NCBI GenBank assembly: GCA_937905825.1
Contig: CALCXM010000058.1
Coordinates: 1 to 64,000, forward strand
Source of the DNA: an uncultured bacterium
GTDB lineage: Bacteria; Planctomycetota; UBA1135; GCA-002686595
Direction of reading: 5' to 3'
Length of the DNA: 64,000 bases
The stretch's first letter is position 1. The number at the start of each line of letters is the position of its first letter. A model generated the notes under the pieces. It was not told the origin of the DNA and ran no database searches. It worked only from the letters and a program-made list of their open reading frames with translations. The position numbers and the translations under genes were made by a program. Positions 9,437 through 17,993 of the stretch are shown piece after piece.

Positions 9437-11824
9437 ATGCGAACCTCCGACCTACTCTTCTTCCTGACAGGCGCTGCCGCACTCGTCTACCAGACCGTGT
9501 GGATCCGGCTGCTCGCGCGGCTCTTGGGTAGCGACGCCAGCGGTCTGGCATTGGTGCTCGCCATCTTCATGGGTGGCATGGCCTTGGGCGCCTTCTTCTT
9601 GGGCAACTGGGTACGCCGTGCCGCGCGTCCGGTCCGGCTCTTCGCGGGCATCGAGGCCGGACTCGGGATCTGGGCGGCCTTGACGGCGATCCTCTTCCCG
9701 CTCATCGATCCAGTTCAAAGCTTCGAGTTGCGCATGGTCTTGGCCGTGGCCTTCCTGCTGCCGCCGACCTTGGCCATGGGCGCCACCTTCCCCTTGATGG
9801 GTCGGCTCACGATTCGCAGCGCTGCGGACACGGGCTCGGAAACCTCCGCGTTCTATGGAGCCAACACACTCGGCGCGGCCTTCGGTGCCTTGCTCGGGCC
9901 GCTGGTGTTCATGCCGCTCCTCGGACTCTCGTGGTCTCTGGGAGCCGCTGCCCTGCTCGATGTGTTGGCAGCAGCCTTGGCACTACGCTGGCTGCAAGAA
10001 GCGACGGAGGGTGAATCGGAAGTGGTGACTCGCGAGCACAGCAAGCCGCCCTTCTTCGATGGAATCCTGCTCGCCACGTTTCTGATTGGCCTCACCGGAA
10101 TCGGATTGGAAGTGGTGCTCTCGCGCTTGCTGGTGACCGTCACCGGTTCGTCGGTTTACGCCTACGCCATCGTGCTCTCCATGTTCCTGCTCGGCATCGG
10201 TCTGGGCAGTCGACAACTGGTGGCGAAGCAAGGCCAGCAGCCTAGTTTGCGGGCGAACCAAAGCACCCTCGCGCGCGCGGGCCTCTTGCTGCCGGCCTTG
10301 ACCCTGGCGGGCTTGATTGCCCTGCGTCTACAACTCGGCGAGTCCGACCTTTTCGGTGCCCTGCAAAATCGCATGCCCGCAGGAGCGGGCGTGCTCAAGC
10401 TGTGGGCTTCCCACGCGGTCTTCGCCGCCTTGGCGCTCTTGCCTCCGGCCTTGGCACTCGGGGTGGCCCTGCCCTCCGCCGCTGCCGCCTTCGCGGACAA
10501 GCACTCCCAGGTCCCCCGGGAAAACGCCCTGGGCCGCGTCTATTCTTTCAACACCGCGGGCGCTCTGCTCGGCAGCCTGCTGGCGGGCTTCGTCTTCCTG
10601 CCGAACTTCGGAACGGAAGTGACCCTGCACTGCCTGCTCTTGTGTGCCTGGATCGCTGGTTTGTGCGCCTTGCCCAGAGCGCACGGGCGCTCCAAGACCT
10701 GGGTTGCGGGCAGCCTGCTCTCGGCCGCGGTGCTGGTGCTTTTCCTGCGCGGCGACTCCGTGCAAACCCCTTGGCTCTATCTCGCCAGCGACGCCCACGC
10801 CACAGTCAGCGTGGAAGAGACCGACACGCCCGAGGACGGAGTGGTTCGTTCTCTGCGAGTGAATGGCAAGGTGGTCGCGACCACCGCGCCGGTTGACCTA
10901 CGCCTGCAACGTTTGCTCGGCCACGTGCCGGGATTGCTGCACGGCAACGTCAAGCGCGGGCTAGTGATCGGTTTGGGCACCGGTATGACCGCGGGCTCCC
11001 TGCTCGACTTGAAAGGCCTCGAGCGCCTCGACATCTTTGAAATTGCCGCGAGCATCCCCGACGGCGCCCAAGAGTTCGCCGGTTGGAATGGAAACTTGCT
11101 GTTCGATCGCCGCACCCGAGTGCACCAAGCGGACGGGCGCCACGCCCTCGCCACCAGCACGGAAACCTGGGACTTGATCACCTCCGATCCGATCCATCCA
11201 TGGACGCGCGGTTCCAGCGACCTCTACTCGGTGGAGCACTTCCAGCAGATGGCTGGACACCTAGCGCCCGGCGGAATCGCTTCCCAATGGCTGCCGCTCT
11301 ACCAGCTCTCGACCCTCGACGTGCAGACCGTGATCGCGAGTTGGTGTGAAGCCTTCCCCCACAGCTCCGCTTGGTTGACGGCCTACGACTTGGCCCTGGT
11401 CGGTTCTGTGCAAGAGCTGCCCATGCGGCTCGTGCCCGAAACCCTGTTCTCCGAGCGCTTGGGCAAGGCCCTGGCGCAAGCGGGGATTCACTCGGCGACG
11501 GAACTCTTGGCCCTGCAGGTCGCCGACGACAGCAGTCTGCGTGAATACGTGCAAGGAGTGGCGCCCATGCGTGACGACCGCCCTGTGCTCGAGTTCCGTG
11601 CCCCGTTCTCCTTCCTGGGGGGCTACGCCACGGAAGTCCTGGCCTGGTCCGGTCGCGAGAGCTTCCTGGCCAAGCTGCCGGAAAACGCTCGCCCCCGAGC
11701 GAGGGAAGTGCGCCAGTTGCTCGCGACCTTCCTCGATGAGATCCCCATGGGTCTAAGTGTTTCTGCCCGGCGCTATGGAGAAGCTTTGCTGGCCCTGCCG
11801 CCCTATGATCCAACGCTTCGCTAG
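9437..11824 (+). CDS. fused MFS-type membrane / spermidine-synthase-like protein
   Basis: The frame is open from 9335, but ATG 9437 (MRTSDLLFFLTGAAALVYQ) starts directly at the first membrane segment. The 795-residue protein has about 10-12 hydrophobic helices in residues 1-470. A soluble spermidine-synthase-like methyltransferase-fold domain follows: GLVIGLGTGMTAGSLLD near residues 505-520, and an acidic loop LITSDPIHPW near 579 with the family DxxHxW pattern. This fused MFS/polyamine aminopropyltransferase family is common in Planctomycetota; its reaction is not established. It may bind or transport polyamine-like or SAM-derived compounds. It is followed 20 nt later by a flavoprotein gene and then an SDR, all on the plus strand, so these three may form an operon. 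Confidence 0.85.
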   Translation: MRTSDLLFFLTGAAALVYQTVWIRLLARLLGSDASGLALVLAIFMGGMALGAFFLGNWVRRAARPVRLFAGIEAGLGIWAALTAILFPLIDPVQSFELRMVLAVAFLLPPTLAMGATFPLMGRLTIRSAADTGSETSAFYGANTLGAAFGALLGPLVFMPLLGLSWSLGAAALLDVLAAALALRWLQEATEGESEVVTREHSKPPFFDGILLATFLIGLTGIGLEVVLSRLLVTVTGSSVYAYAIVLSMFLLGIGLGSRQLVAKQGQQPSLRANQSTLARAGLLLPALTLAGLIALRLQLGESDLFGALQNRMPAGAGVLKLWASHAVFAALALLPPALALGVALPSAAAAFADKHSQVPRENALGRVYSFNTAGALLGSLLAGFVFLPNFGTEVTLHCLLLCAWIAGLCALPRAHGRSKTWVAGSLLSAAVLVLFLRGDSVQTPWLYLASDAHATVSVEETDTPEDGVVRSLRVNGKVVATTAPVDLRLQRLLGHVPGLLHGNVKRGLVIGLGTGMTAGSLLDLKGLERLDIFEIAASIPDGAQEFAGWNGNLLFDRRTRVHQADGRHALATSTETWDLITSDPIHPWTRGSSDLYSVEHFQQMAGHLAPGGIASQWLPLYQLSTLDVQTVIASWCEAFPHSSAWLTAYDLALVGSVQELPMRLVPETLFSERLGKALAQAGIHSATELLALQVADDSSLREYVQGVAPMRDDRPVLEFRAPFSFLGGYATEVLAWSGRESFLAKLPENARPRAREVRQLLATFLDEIPMGLSVSARRYGEALLALPPYDPTLR

Positions 11825-11844
11825 CCGGTTCCAAGCTCTGCTCA

Positions 11845-13494
11845 ATGTCCACTTCTGCCCCACATCCAAAATCCAAATCGGAGACCCGCTTCCAATCGGA
11901 GGAATCGAAACGTTGCCAGGTGCTCGTGATCGGAGCGGGGCTCGCCGGCGTGTCCACGGCCCTCTTGATCAGCAAACGCTTGCCGCGCGCCAACGTGGTG
12001 GTTGTCGACAAACAAACCGAGTTGCCCCGGGAGGGCCACAGTCAAGCTTTGACCGGTCCCGCTGGAGTCTTTTTCCAGATGGCCCTGCACTCTGCCGGGC
12101 TTTTGGCCCGCGAACACTTGCCGCGCCACGGGGAGCACTTTTGGTTCTCCAGGAAACCCACCAACGCCTTCGGCGAGCTCACGGAAATCGGCGCGGATGA
12201 ATTCGCTAGCCATCCGGGTCAGCACGTGGACACCCTGCGCCTGGCCCATTCCATCTACCGCACGGCGGAGTTGGCGGGCGTGCGTTTTCTGTTGGGCGCG
12301 GAGGTCTCGCATGTGCGGGTGGATTGGCCAGCCTCCACCGCCTACCTGAAACAAGCGGAGGGCCCACTCGCCATGCAGGCGCGCTGGATCGTGGATGCGA
12401 CCGGAAACGAGGGACTGATCTCCAAGCAGTTCGAGTTGCGGCAGTCCGTGGACACGCCGGAGTACACCAAAGCCGTGGCCAACTGGACGCGCTGCACGTC
12501 CTTTGATGAACTCGCTTCGGTTTTGCCGGAAAAGACAGACGGTGAGCTGCAGCCCTTCACTCGTTCACGGGAACTCGCCACCCACAACTTCTTCGGAGCC
12601 GACTGGCGCGCCAGCGTTTTCCCCAACGTGGCCGGGGGCAGCAGTGTTCAACTCGAAATGGATCGCGAGCGCTTTGAAAGTTTGCGGCAAGTGGATTCCG
12701 ACCTCAGCGCCTACTCCGCCTTCCTGCGCTCGCGCCCTGGACTGCGCGATCTCTTGCGCAGAGCACAGATCGAACCGGAGAGTTTCCAGCTACAGCACGA
12801 GACGGATTGGCGTCCCAAGCGCAGCTGCGATCGCGGTTGGATTCTCGTGGGGGATGCTGCGGGCAGTTTGAAGACACTCTTCGCCGCTCCCCTGGACAGC
12901 ATGGCGCGCACGATCTGGAATGCGGCGGAGATCATCGCCCTCGATCTCGGCTCGGGAGGCTCAGAAGCTCATGTGGTCGAGCATCTGCGTCTGCACAATC
13001 TGCGCGAGCGTCAACACGATGACTCCGACGAAGTGGTGTTGCACAGCACCACCCGCGCCCTGTGCGGCGACGCCGCCCTGTTCTCTGTGGCCTTCTCCTT
13101 CCGCCGCAGCCTGCGTTCCCTCGAGCTGGCGCGCATGGGCCGCGACTTGAAGTACTTCACCACCTTGTCCTGGCACACCCTCTGGCAGCAGAAGCTGCGC
13201 AGGAGCGTCTTCGGCCGGCTCAAGAAGCTCGCCGCCGATCGCCAAAAAGCGGGGCACTACGGCCGCGACAACACCGGTTGGCAACTGCGCCTGGGCCCCG
13301 GAGAGGGCACCCTGCGTCCGCTCGTCGCGGCGGCCTTGCAATGGCTGCGCTTGGAGTACCAAGGCCTGCAGGTGGCCATGAGTCCGGTCCCCGGAGACAC
13401 AAAAACTCCAGAGGCCCCGGAAATCGCGCGGCGCCTCGCTCTTCTTCCCCGGGTTGAGGGAAGCACCACTTCGCCAGGCCCGTTTTCAGAGTAA
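11845..13494 (+). CDS. FAD-dependent oxidoreductase, tryptophan-halogenase/geranylgeranyl-reductase-like
   Basis: The 549-residue protein carries a Rossmann motif GAGLAG (residues 30-35) in VLVIGAGLAGVST and a second FAD motif GWILVGDAAGS near residue 335, followed by APLDSM. This combination marks the PHBH-type flavoprotein monooxygenase superfamily, close to halogenase-like and geranylgeranyl-reductase-like members. I do not see a clear WxWxIP halogenase motif, so halogenation is not supported. The last 150 residues are helical and basic. It sits between the MFS/spermidine-synthase fusion and an SDR. The three together could modify a membrane-associated metabolite, but this is inference. 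Confidence 0.78.
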   Translation: MSTSAPHPKSKSETRFQSEESKRCQVLVIGAGLAGVSTALLISKRLPRANVVVVDKQTELPREGHSQALTGPAGVFFQMALHSAGLLAREHLPRHGEHFWFSRKPTNAFGELTEIGADEFASHPGQHVDTLRLAHSIYRTAELAGVRFLLGAEVSHVRVDWPASTAYLKQAEGPLAMQARWIVDATGNEGLISKQFELRQSVDTPEYTKAVANWTRCTSFDELASVLPEKTDGELQPFTRSRELATHNFFGADWRASVFPNVAGGSSVQLEMDRERFESLRQVDSDLSAYSAFLRSRPGLRDLLRRAQIEPESFQLQHETDWRPKRSCDRGWILVGDAAGSLKTLFAAPLDSMARTIWNAAEIIALDLGSGGSEAHVVEHLRLHNLRERQHDDSDEVVLHSTTRALCGDAALFSVAFSFRRSLRSLELARMGRDLKYFTTLSWHTLWQQKLRRSVFGRLKKLAADRQKAGHYGRDNTGWQLRLGPGEGTLRPLVAAALQWLRLEYQGLQVAMSPVPGDTKTPEAPEIARRLALLPRVEGSTTSPGPFSE

Positions 13495-13529
13495 GCTTCG
13501 GGCCCAGTTTCCACTCCAACTTCGATCCC

Positions 13530-14459
13530 ATGCGTATCTCGGTCACCGGCTCCACCGGCTTCATCGGTCAGTACCTCGTTCCTGCTCTCGCGGCCAAGGG
13601 CCACGATCTGCGCCTGCTTGTGCGCGAAGGACGTCAGGACGCGGTCCCCAAAGCCGAGGGGGGCTCTATCGAGTTGCACGTGGGTGACCTGCTCAAGCCC
13701 GAGAGCATTCGCGGTTTCCTCAAGGACTGCGATCTCTTGATCCACATGGCTGCCGCCCACGATCACGTGGAGGACGAGTTGATGCGCAACATCACCGTCG
13801 GTGGCACGGAGGCGCTCTTGGCCGACGCCGTGGAACAGGGCCGCAGCAAAGATGAGGAGTTCCAGATTTGGATCGTGTCCTCAGCGGTGATCGGCGCGCC
13901 GGTCTACAGCTACTACCGCGACACGAAACGCATCCAAGAGAAGCTGATCAAGGGCTCGGGCATCAACTGGGCCTCCTTCCGTCCGACCCTCGTGTACGGC
14001 AAAGGAGACACGCGCCACACGGGACCGCTGCTGCGCAAATGCGCGGCCCAGGGCGGCAAGTTCGTGGTGCCTCACGACGGCAAGTCACGCATCAGCCCGG
14101 TGCATGTGGACGACGTGGTCGACGCCATCATGCGCTTCTTCGACTACGATCAAGGGGTTGATTGCTGCTACGAGTTGGCGGGTCCCGAGGGCATCACCTA
14201 CAACGACTTCGTCGACCAGACGATCCAGGCCGCCGGGGGTACCCTCGTCCGCAAGAACATCTCCAAGAAGTGGGCCGACCGCGCCATCTTCTTCAAGGGC
14301 CTGTTCACCGACGTGACCGCCGACCGCCGCGCCTCGGCCTACTTCACCTTGCACCACAGCCACGACATCACCAACGCCGTGGACGAACTCGGCTGGCAGC
14401 CGCGCACCTACGACGTGGGCATTCGCCAGGTGGCCGAGGGCGATTGGTGGAAGGAGTAG
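13530..14459 (+). CDS. NAD(P)-dependent epimerase/dehydratase (extended-type SDR)
   Basis: The 309-residue protein has the cofactor motif TGSTGFIG (G7-x-x-G10-x-x-G13) and the SDR active-site pair Y130-x3-K134 in YYRDTKR, preceded by IVSSAVIG with the catalytic serine region. RPTLVYGKGD is the usual substrate-side block of atypical/extended SDRs acting on nucleotide sugars or terpenoid-like substrates. It acts in the cytoplasm. It starts 35 nt after the flavoprotein stop, so co-transcription is likely. The substrate cannot be told. Confidence 0.88.
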   Translation: MRISVTGSTGFIGQYLVPALAAKGHDLRLLVREGRQDAVPKAEGGSIELHVGDLLKPESIRGFLKDCDLLIHMAAAHDHVEDELMRNITVGGTEALLADAVEQGRSKDEEFQIWIVSSAVIGAPVYSYYRDTKRIQEKLIKGSGINWASFRPTLVYGKGDTRHTGPLLRKCAAQGGKFVVPHDGKSRISPVHVDDVVDAIMRFFDYDQGVDCCYELAGPEGITYNDFVDQTIQAAGGTLVRKNISKKWADRAIFFKGLFTDVTADRRASAYFTLHHSHDITNAVDELGWQPRTYDVGIRQVAEGDWWKE

Positions 14460-14484
14460 GCAGGGTCCGAGGCCGCTGCGCGTG

Positions 14485-14500
14485 AGCGAGGCGGCTCGCT
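14485..14500. repeat. short hairpin just left of the palindromic element
   Basis: AGCGAG (14485-14490) pairs perfectly with CTCGCT (14495-14500) around GCGG. It lies 25 nt after the SDR stop and abuts the 167-bp element, so it may act as a terminator-like structure; there is no U-run. Confidence 0.4.
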
Positions 14501-14665
14501 AGAGGCCCGGCCGACAAGGGGCGGTTTCTCGATCGGGTTCCACGGATCGACTGGCAAGGCGCCGGGTTCCCCACATAGTTGAAGCTATATGGGGGTTCAG
14601 GCAACGCAGCCGGGCGGTTCGTGGGAGCCGAGCGAGGAATCGCCCCTTGTCGGCCGGGCCTCTAG
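14499..14665. repeat. 167-bp palindromic element with 25-bp perfect terminal inverted repeats
   Basis: Positions 14499-14523 and 14641-14665 are exact reverse complements over 25 bp, and both outer ends are CTAG. Just inside, 14520-14546 and 14618-14644 pair at about 22 of 27 positions, with most of the mismatches being G-U on the RNA. At the centre CCCCACATAG and CTATATGGGG form a further stem around TTGAAG. The whole unit folds as one long hairpin. Size and structure suggest a MITE- or REP/BIME-like element. I see no target-site duplication and no ORF. Positions 14581-14632 recur almost exactly at 20064-20115. Confidence 0.8.
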
Positions 14666-14793
14666 GCGCTGCTACTTGGAGATCGGCCAGGGCTGGCGGG
14701 TCCCCGCACGGACTGCGCGGCGCGCTTGCCATTGAGTCAGGCCGGCACGTTTTGTCAGGCATGTGCGTGGGTCAGCGGCTAGGAGCCAGCGAA

Positions 14794-15786
14794 TCACGGG
14801 GCCAAACCGGTCGAGTAGCTGACCTTGCCGTCCGTCGCCACCAAGAGCGCCTCCACTCGCGGCAGGGACTCCACGAGCTTCAAGCCCTGCTCGGGGCCGA
14901 GCACACAAAGCGCCGTGGCCAAAGAGTCTGCGAAGGCCGCGTCCGGCGCGCACACCGTGGCACTCATGCAGCCGGTAGAAGGCCGCCCCGTGCGCGGATC
15001 GAGGATGTGATGGTAGCGCTTGCCATCCACCTCAAAAAACCGCTCGTAGTCCCCGGAGGTCACCACGCAGGTGTTGGAGACGGGCAGCACGGCCAGCACC
15101 CGGTCCCGTTCGCGCGGATGACGAATCGCAATTTCCCAGGACTTGCCAAAGCGCTGGCCCAAGGCCTTTAGATCGCCCCCCGCGTTGACCATCCCGTGCT
15201 TGACGCCGTGCTTGAGCAAGACGGCCATGGCGCGATCCACTCCGTACCCCTTGGCGATCCCGCCCAAGCCGATGCGCATGCCCGCGGGCAAGTCGATGCT
15301 GAGTTTCTGCTTGTCGAGGACTAGCCGTTGCCAGCCCACCTTGGCGAGAGCCGCGCGCAACTGGGCATCCGTTGGAATCACGGGAGGCTCTTGCTTGAAG
15401 TCCCAGAGCTTGCCCGCACCCGCGTAGGTCACATCGAAGGCACCACCGGTCAAGCGGCCAATCTCGCAAGCCCGCTCAATCAGGTCAAAGAGTTCCTTGG
15501 GGACGACTTGAGGCCCTTGGCCAGCCTTGTCATTGAGGGTCTCGAGGGGCGATGGCCGCCAGTCGGTCATCAGGTCCTCCACTCGCTTGAGTTCCAGAAC
15601 GGACTCGTCCAAGGCCTCGTCGAGCAAGGCTGCATCCGTGCCGATGGCTCGAAGCTCCAGACTGGTGCCCATGATGGCAGCAATCCGTTCGCGCAACAGC
15701 AACTCCCCCTGGGCCAGGCCACGGGTTGCCATCAGCGCCAGCAGGGAGACGACAGCTAAAATTCGTAGGGGTCCGAGTTTGATCAC
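14794..15786 (-). CDS. apbE: FAD:protein FMN transferase (ApbE family)
   Basis: The 330-residue protein begins with a signal-like segment (LGPLRILAVVSLLALMATRGLA). It then shows the ApbE layout: IMGTSLELRA at the start of the mature domain, DVTYAGAGKLWDF, the conserved IGLGGIAKGYGVDRA, the FAD-contacting NAGGDLKALG, and HHILDPRTGRPS with the metal/FAD-binding region, followed by AFADSLATAL. The enzyme transfers FMN from FAD onto a Ser/Thr of extracytoplasmic target proteins in a Mg-dependent reaction. It is the last gene of a cluster with thioredoxin-like, DUF3570 and DUF4266 proteins, so its flavinylation target or a related redox partner is probably part of that system. Length is typical. 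Confidence 0.93.
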   Translation of the reverse strand: MIKLGPLRILAVVSLLALMATRGLAQGELLLRERIAAIMGTSLELRAIGTDAALLDEALDESVLELKRVEDLMTDWRPSPLETLNDKAGQGPQVVPKELFDLIERACEIGRLTGGAFDVTYAGAGKLWDFKQEPPVIPTDAQLRAALAKVGWQRLVLDKQKLSIDLPAGMRIGLGGIAKGYGVDRAMAVLLKHGVKHGMVNAGGDLKALGQRFGKSWEIAIRHPRERDRVLAVLPVSNTCVVTSGDYERFFEVDGKRYHHILDPRTGRPSTGCMSATVCAPDAAFADSLATALCVLGPEQGLKLVESLPRVEALLVATDGKVSYSTGLAP

Positions 15787-15875
15787 AGCCTAGCTTAGCA
15801 GTCTCTTTGGAAAGGGCTTCCGCAGCGGGCGGCTGGGCTGGTCAAACGCACAGACCAGTCACTCGCTCAAGCCGG

Positions 15876-16391
15876 TTAGTCGCGAGCCGGAGCCCACTTG
15901 CTCCAATCCGCGGGTAGGTCGTGGGAGCGATAGAGAACCTGCTCTTGCGGCCCCAAGACGAGAATGGTGGGCGTGCCTTCAATCTGAAAGCGTTTCGTTA
16001 GGGAGAGATCCGTATCTCGCACCTGAGGGTGGGGCAAGCCGAACTGCTTGATCACGCGATCGATAGCTGGCTCATCCACGGACTCGGACGGGCCGGGAAC
16101 CACTCCGAAGAAGTTCAGCTGCTGCCCCCACTGTTCAGAGTCCTTTGCCAATTGCGGCGCCTCCGCCAGACAGGAGCCACACCAACTCTGCCAGAAGACG
16201 AGAACGACCGGGTGTCCTTCCTTCAGCAGGGCGGACAAGTCGTGGGACGCTCCCGCGCGGTCGACCACGACCAGGGATTCCCCCTCAAACGCTACCGTCC
16301 TCGCCGGACTCGCGGGGGATTCCTGCACGGGAGTCGCGCAAGCGGCCAAGGAGAGAGCGAAAGCCATCAGCAGATTCGTAAGGAGCTTCAT
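15876..16391 (-). CDS. TlpA-type thioredoxin-like lipoprotein
   Basis: The 171-residue protein starts MKLLTNLLMAFALSLAACATP, with a lipobox and lipidated C18. The thioredoxin-fold body has FWQSWCGSCLAEAP with the redox pair CGSC, EGTPTILVLGP with the cis-proline segment, and a C-terminal helix. It is expected to be a membrane-anchored periplasmic thiol-disulphide reductant or oxidant. It lies 9 nt downstream of the DUF3570 gene and upstream of apbE. It may keep cysteines of the small Cys-tailed DUF4266 protein reduced, or support cofactor attachment; this role is inferred from context. Confidence 0.9.
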   Translation of the reverse strand: MKLLTNLLMAFALSLAACATPVQESPASPARTVAFEGESLVVVDRAGASHDLSALLKEGHPVVLVFWQSWCGSCLAEAPQLAKDSEQWGQQLNFFGVVPGPSESVDEPAIDRVIKQFGLPHPQVRDTDLSLTKRFQIEGTPTILVLGPQEQVLYRSHDLPADWSKWAPARD

Positions 16392-16400
16392 GGGATGCCT

Positions 16401-17612
16401 CTAGTAACTGTGGCGCCAACCGACGCTGCCGAAAAACTGATCGAGTCCGTCACTGCGCAAGGTGTAGTCCAGGTTGAAGTCCCAGGAGGAACCCGCTCCC
16501 AAGGTCCAGGTCCACTTCGTCCCGAGGGTGTGGGCATCGAAAGCCGCCAGGTCGGAGTCCTGGGTTCGGTAGTCTTCATCCGAAGCGAAGGCCGTGGTGA
16601 AGTGTTCCCCGAAGTCATCCGCCTCGGTTTGGGTGTAGAACCGATAGCGCAAGCGCCAGTCGAGCTTGCCTTCGATCAAGGAACGGTAGTAGCGCGGCTC
16701 GAAGGCCACGCTGCTGATGCCCCAAGAGTCCCCGTACAAACGCCCACCCAACTCATAGGCGGATTTGCGGTTGATCGAATTGCGTACGCGGCCGAAGAAG
16801 GCCGCGCGAAAACGGGAATCGGGCAACTCCTCGGTGACCTCGAATCCGTTGGCCAAGTTGTCCAGGTTGGTGTTGCCGGGCATGCTGCCGTCTTCCACGA
16901 CCACCGCGTTGTAGGCGGTCTCGAGGAAGCCAGTCTGGGAAGCCAGCGTCACGCCAAAGTTGCCATGGGAAGTTGGCGAGAGCACTTGGTACCAGTTCAC
17001 GGTTCCATTGAGCGAAGTCCGCGACTCCGACCCCTCTCCGTGTCCGTTGAAACGGATCACGTCGATCGTGTCGAGGTACGCATCAAAGCTATAGGAGAGC
17101 TTGGCATTGGCGTTTGGCAGGTTCTGTGTCGCGTTGAAGCCCAAACCCGTGGAGCGGTAGTCGTACTCCACGGAGTAGCCCGCATGGGTCCCCAAGGTCC
17201 AGTCCTTCGTCTTCTGGTAGTTGAGGGACAGGTCCACTCCAAGGTAGTTGTCTTGGCTGGCGCCCGATTGCTCGGGAAACTTGGAGAGGCGCTCGATCGA
17301 AGCGGAGGAGACGTTGTCGTAGGCCAACTCCGCACCGAGGCTAAGCCGGTCCGTGACGTTGTAGTCGTAGATCAGGATGGGCTCGATGACGGTCAGGTCT
17401 TCATCCAGGAACGGGTTGCCATCTCCAGCACCGTCCGCGTGGTTGTAGAAGCCGAGCTGCACGGCGTAACTGCCTTCCCCCGCCTTGCCGATCGTCGGCC
17501 CGCTCGTTGGACCTTCTTCACCAGGCGAGGCCCCGGCCTGGGAATAGGCAGCACCAACGAGCACGGGGAGGGCGAGGAAGGTACCCAGCAGAAACTTCAG
17601 TAGCATCCGCAA
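16401..17612 (-). CDS. DUF3570 outer-membrane beta-barrel-like protein
   Basis: The 403-residue protein has a signal peptide (MRMLLKFLLGTFLALPVLVG) and a mature part rich in alternating aromatic/polar strands (for example YAVQLGFYNHADGAGDGN, TLGTHAGYSVEYDYRSTG, YYRSLIEGKLDWRLRYRFY). It ends in FFGSVGWRHSY, an aromatic-terminated beta-signal typical of outer-membrane barrels. The GAGDGNPFLDEDLTVIEP block is characteristic of DUF3570. Its function is unknown; in many genomes it lies with DUF4266, thioredoxin and ApbE genes. It overlaps the DUF4266 gene by 16 nt, so the two are translationally linked. Confidence 0.88.
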   Translation of the reverse strand: MRMLLKFLLGTFLALPVLVGAAYSQAGASPGEEGPTSGPTIGKAGEGSYAVQLGFYNHADGAGDGNPFLDEDLTVIEPILIYDYNVTDRLSLGAELAYDNVSSASIERLSKFPEQSGASQDNYLGVDLSLNYQKTKDWTLGTHAGYSVEYDYRSTGLGFNATQNLPNANAKLSYSFDAYLDTIDVIRFNGHGEGSESRTSLNGTVNWYQVLSPTSHGNFGVTLASQTGFLETAYNAVVVEDGSMPGNTNLDNLANGFEVTEELPDSRFRAAFFGRVRNSINRKSAYELGGRLYGDSWGISSVAFEPRYYRSLIEGKLDWRLRYRFYTQTEADDFGEHFTTAFASDEDYRTQDSDLAAFDAHTLGTKWTWTLGAGSSWDFNLDYTLRSDGLDQFFGSVGWRHSY

Positions 17613-17866
17613 CCTCCGCCCGCCGTGGTTCCGATGCCACCGGCACTCCCCTCCATTGAGTAGAAAACCTTCTGATAGAAATGGGCCTCGGCCGCACCAT
17701 CGTCCATCTGCATCACGGAGTCTCCAAGCCGCTCCATCTCATAAAATTCGACCGTCTTGCAGCCGCTAGGCCCGATCAATAGAAGCCCCAGGCCCAACAG
17801 GCGCCATGGAGACAGTTGCAGCAGAGTCATCAGTAGGGAGTTCCAATTGGGAGAGGGAGGATGCAC
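17597..17866 (-). CDS. DUF4266 small Cys-tailed lipoprotein
   Basis: The 89-residue protein contains a hydrophobic segment ending in LLLIGPSGCKTV, a plausible lipobox. Its C-terminus is GGIGTTAGGGCGCY; the Gly-rich Cys-x-Cys tail is the hallmark of DUF4266. An internal ATG (17830) directly before the hydrophobic segment is an equally good start and would shorten the N-terminus by 12 residues. The function is unknown. The paired cysteines at the extreme C-terminus suggest metal, heme or flavin attachment or a redox relay, which fits the thioredoxin-like and ApbE neighbours. It is the first gene of the cluster and overlaps DUF3570 by 16 nt. Confidence 0.85.
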   Translation of the reverse strand: MHPPSPNWNSLLMTLLQLSPWRLLGLGLLLIGPSGCKTVEFYEMERLGDSVMQMDDGAAEAHFYQKVFYSMEGSAGGIGTTAGGGCGCY

Positions 17867-17993
17867 TAGCCTGAATTGAGCGAGCTAGGAGCCTAGGGCC
17901 CGCGAGAGCCGTAGCGAATGACAAGTCCGTCATACTGCTCTTCGATCCACAAACGACGGGCGCCGGGTCCCGCCCACGTGCTAGCCTGAACCC

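Noticed and set aside
11845-13494. Flavin-dependent halogenase assignment
   Set aside because: FAD motifs are present but the WxWxIP motif of halogenases was not found, so only the broader flavoprotein family is claimed.
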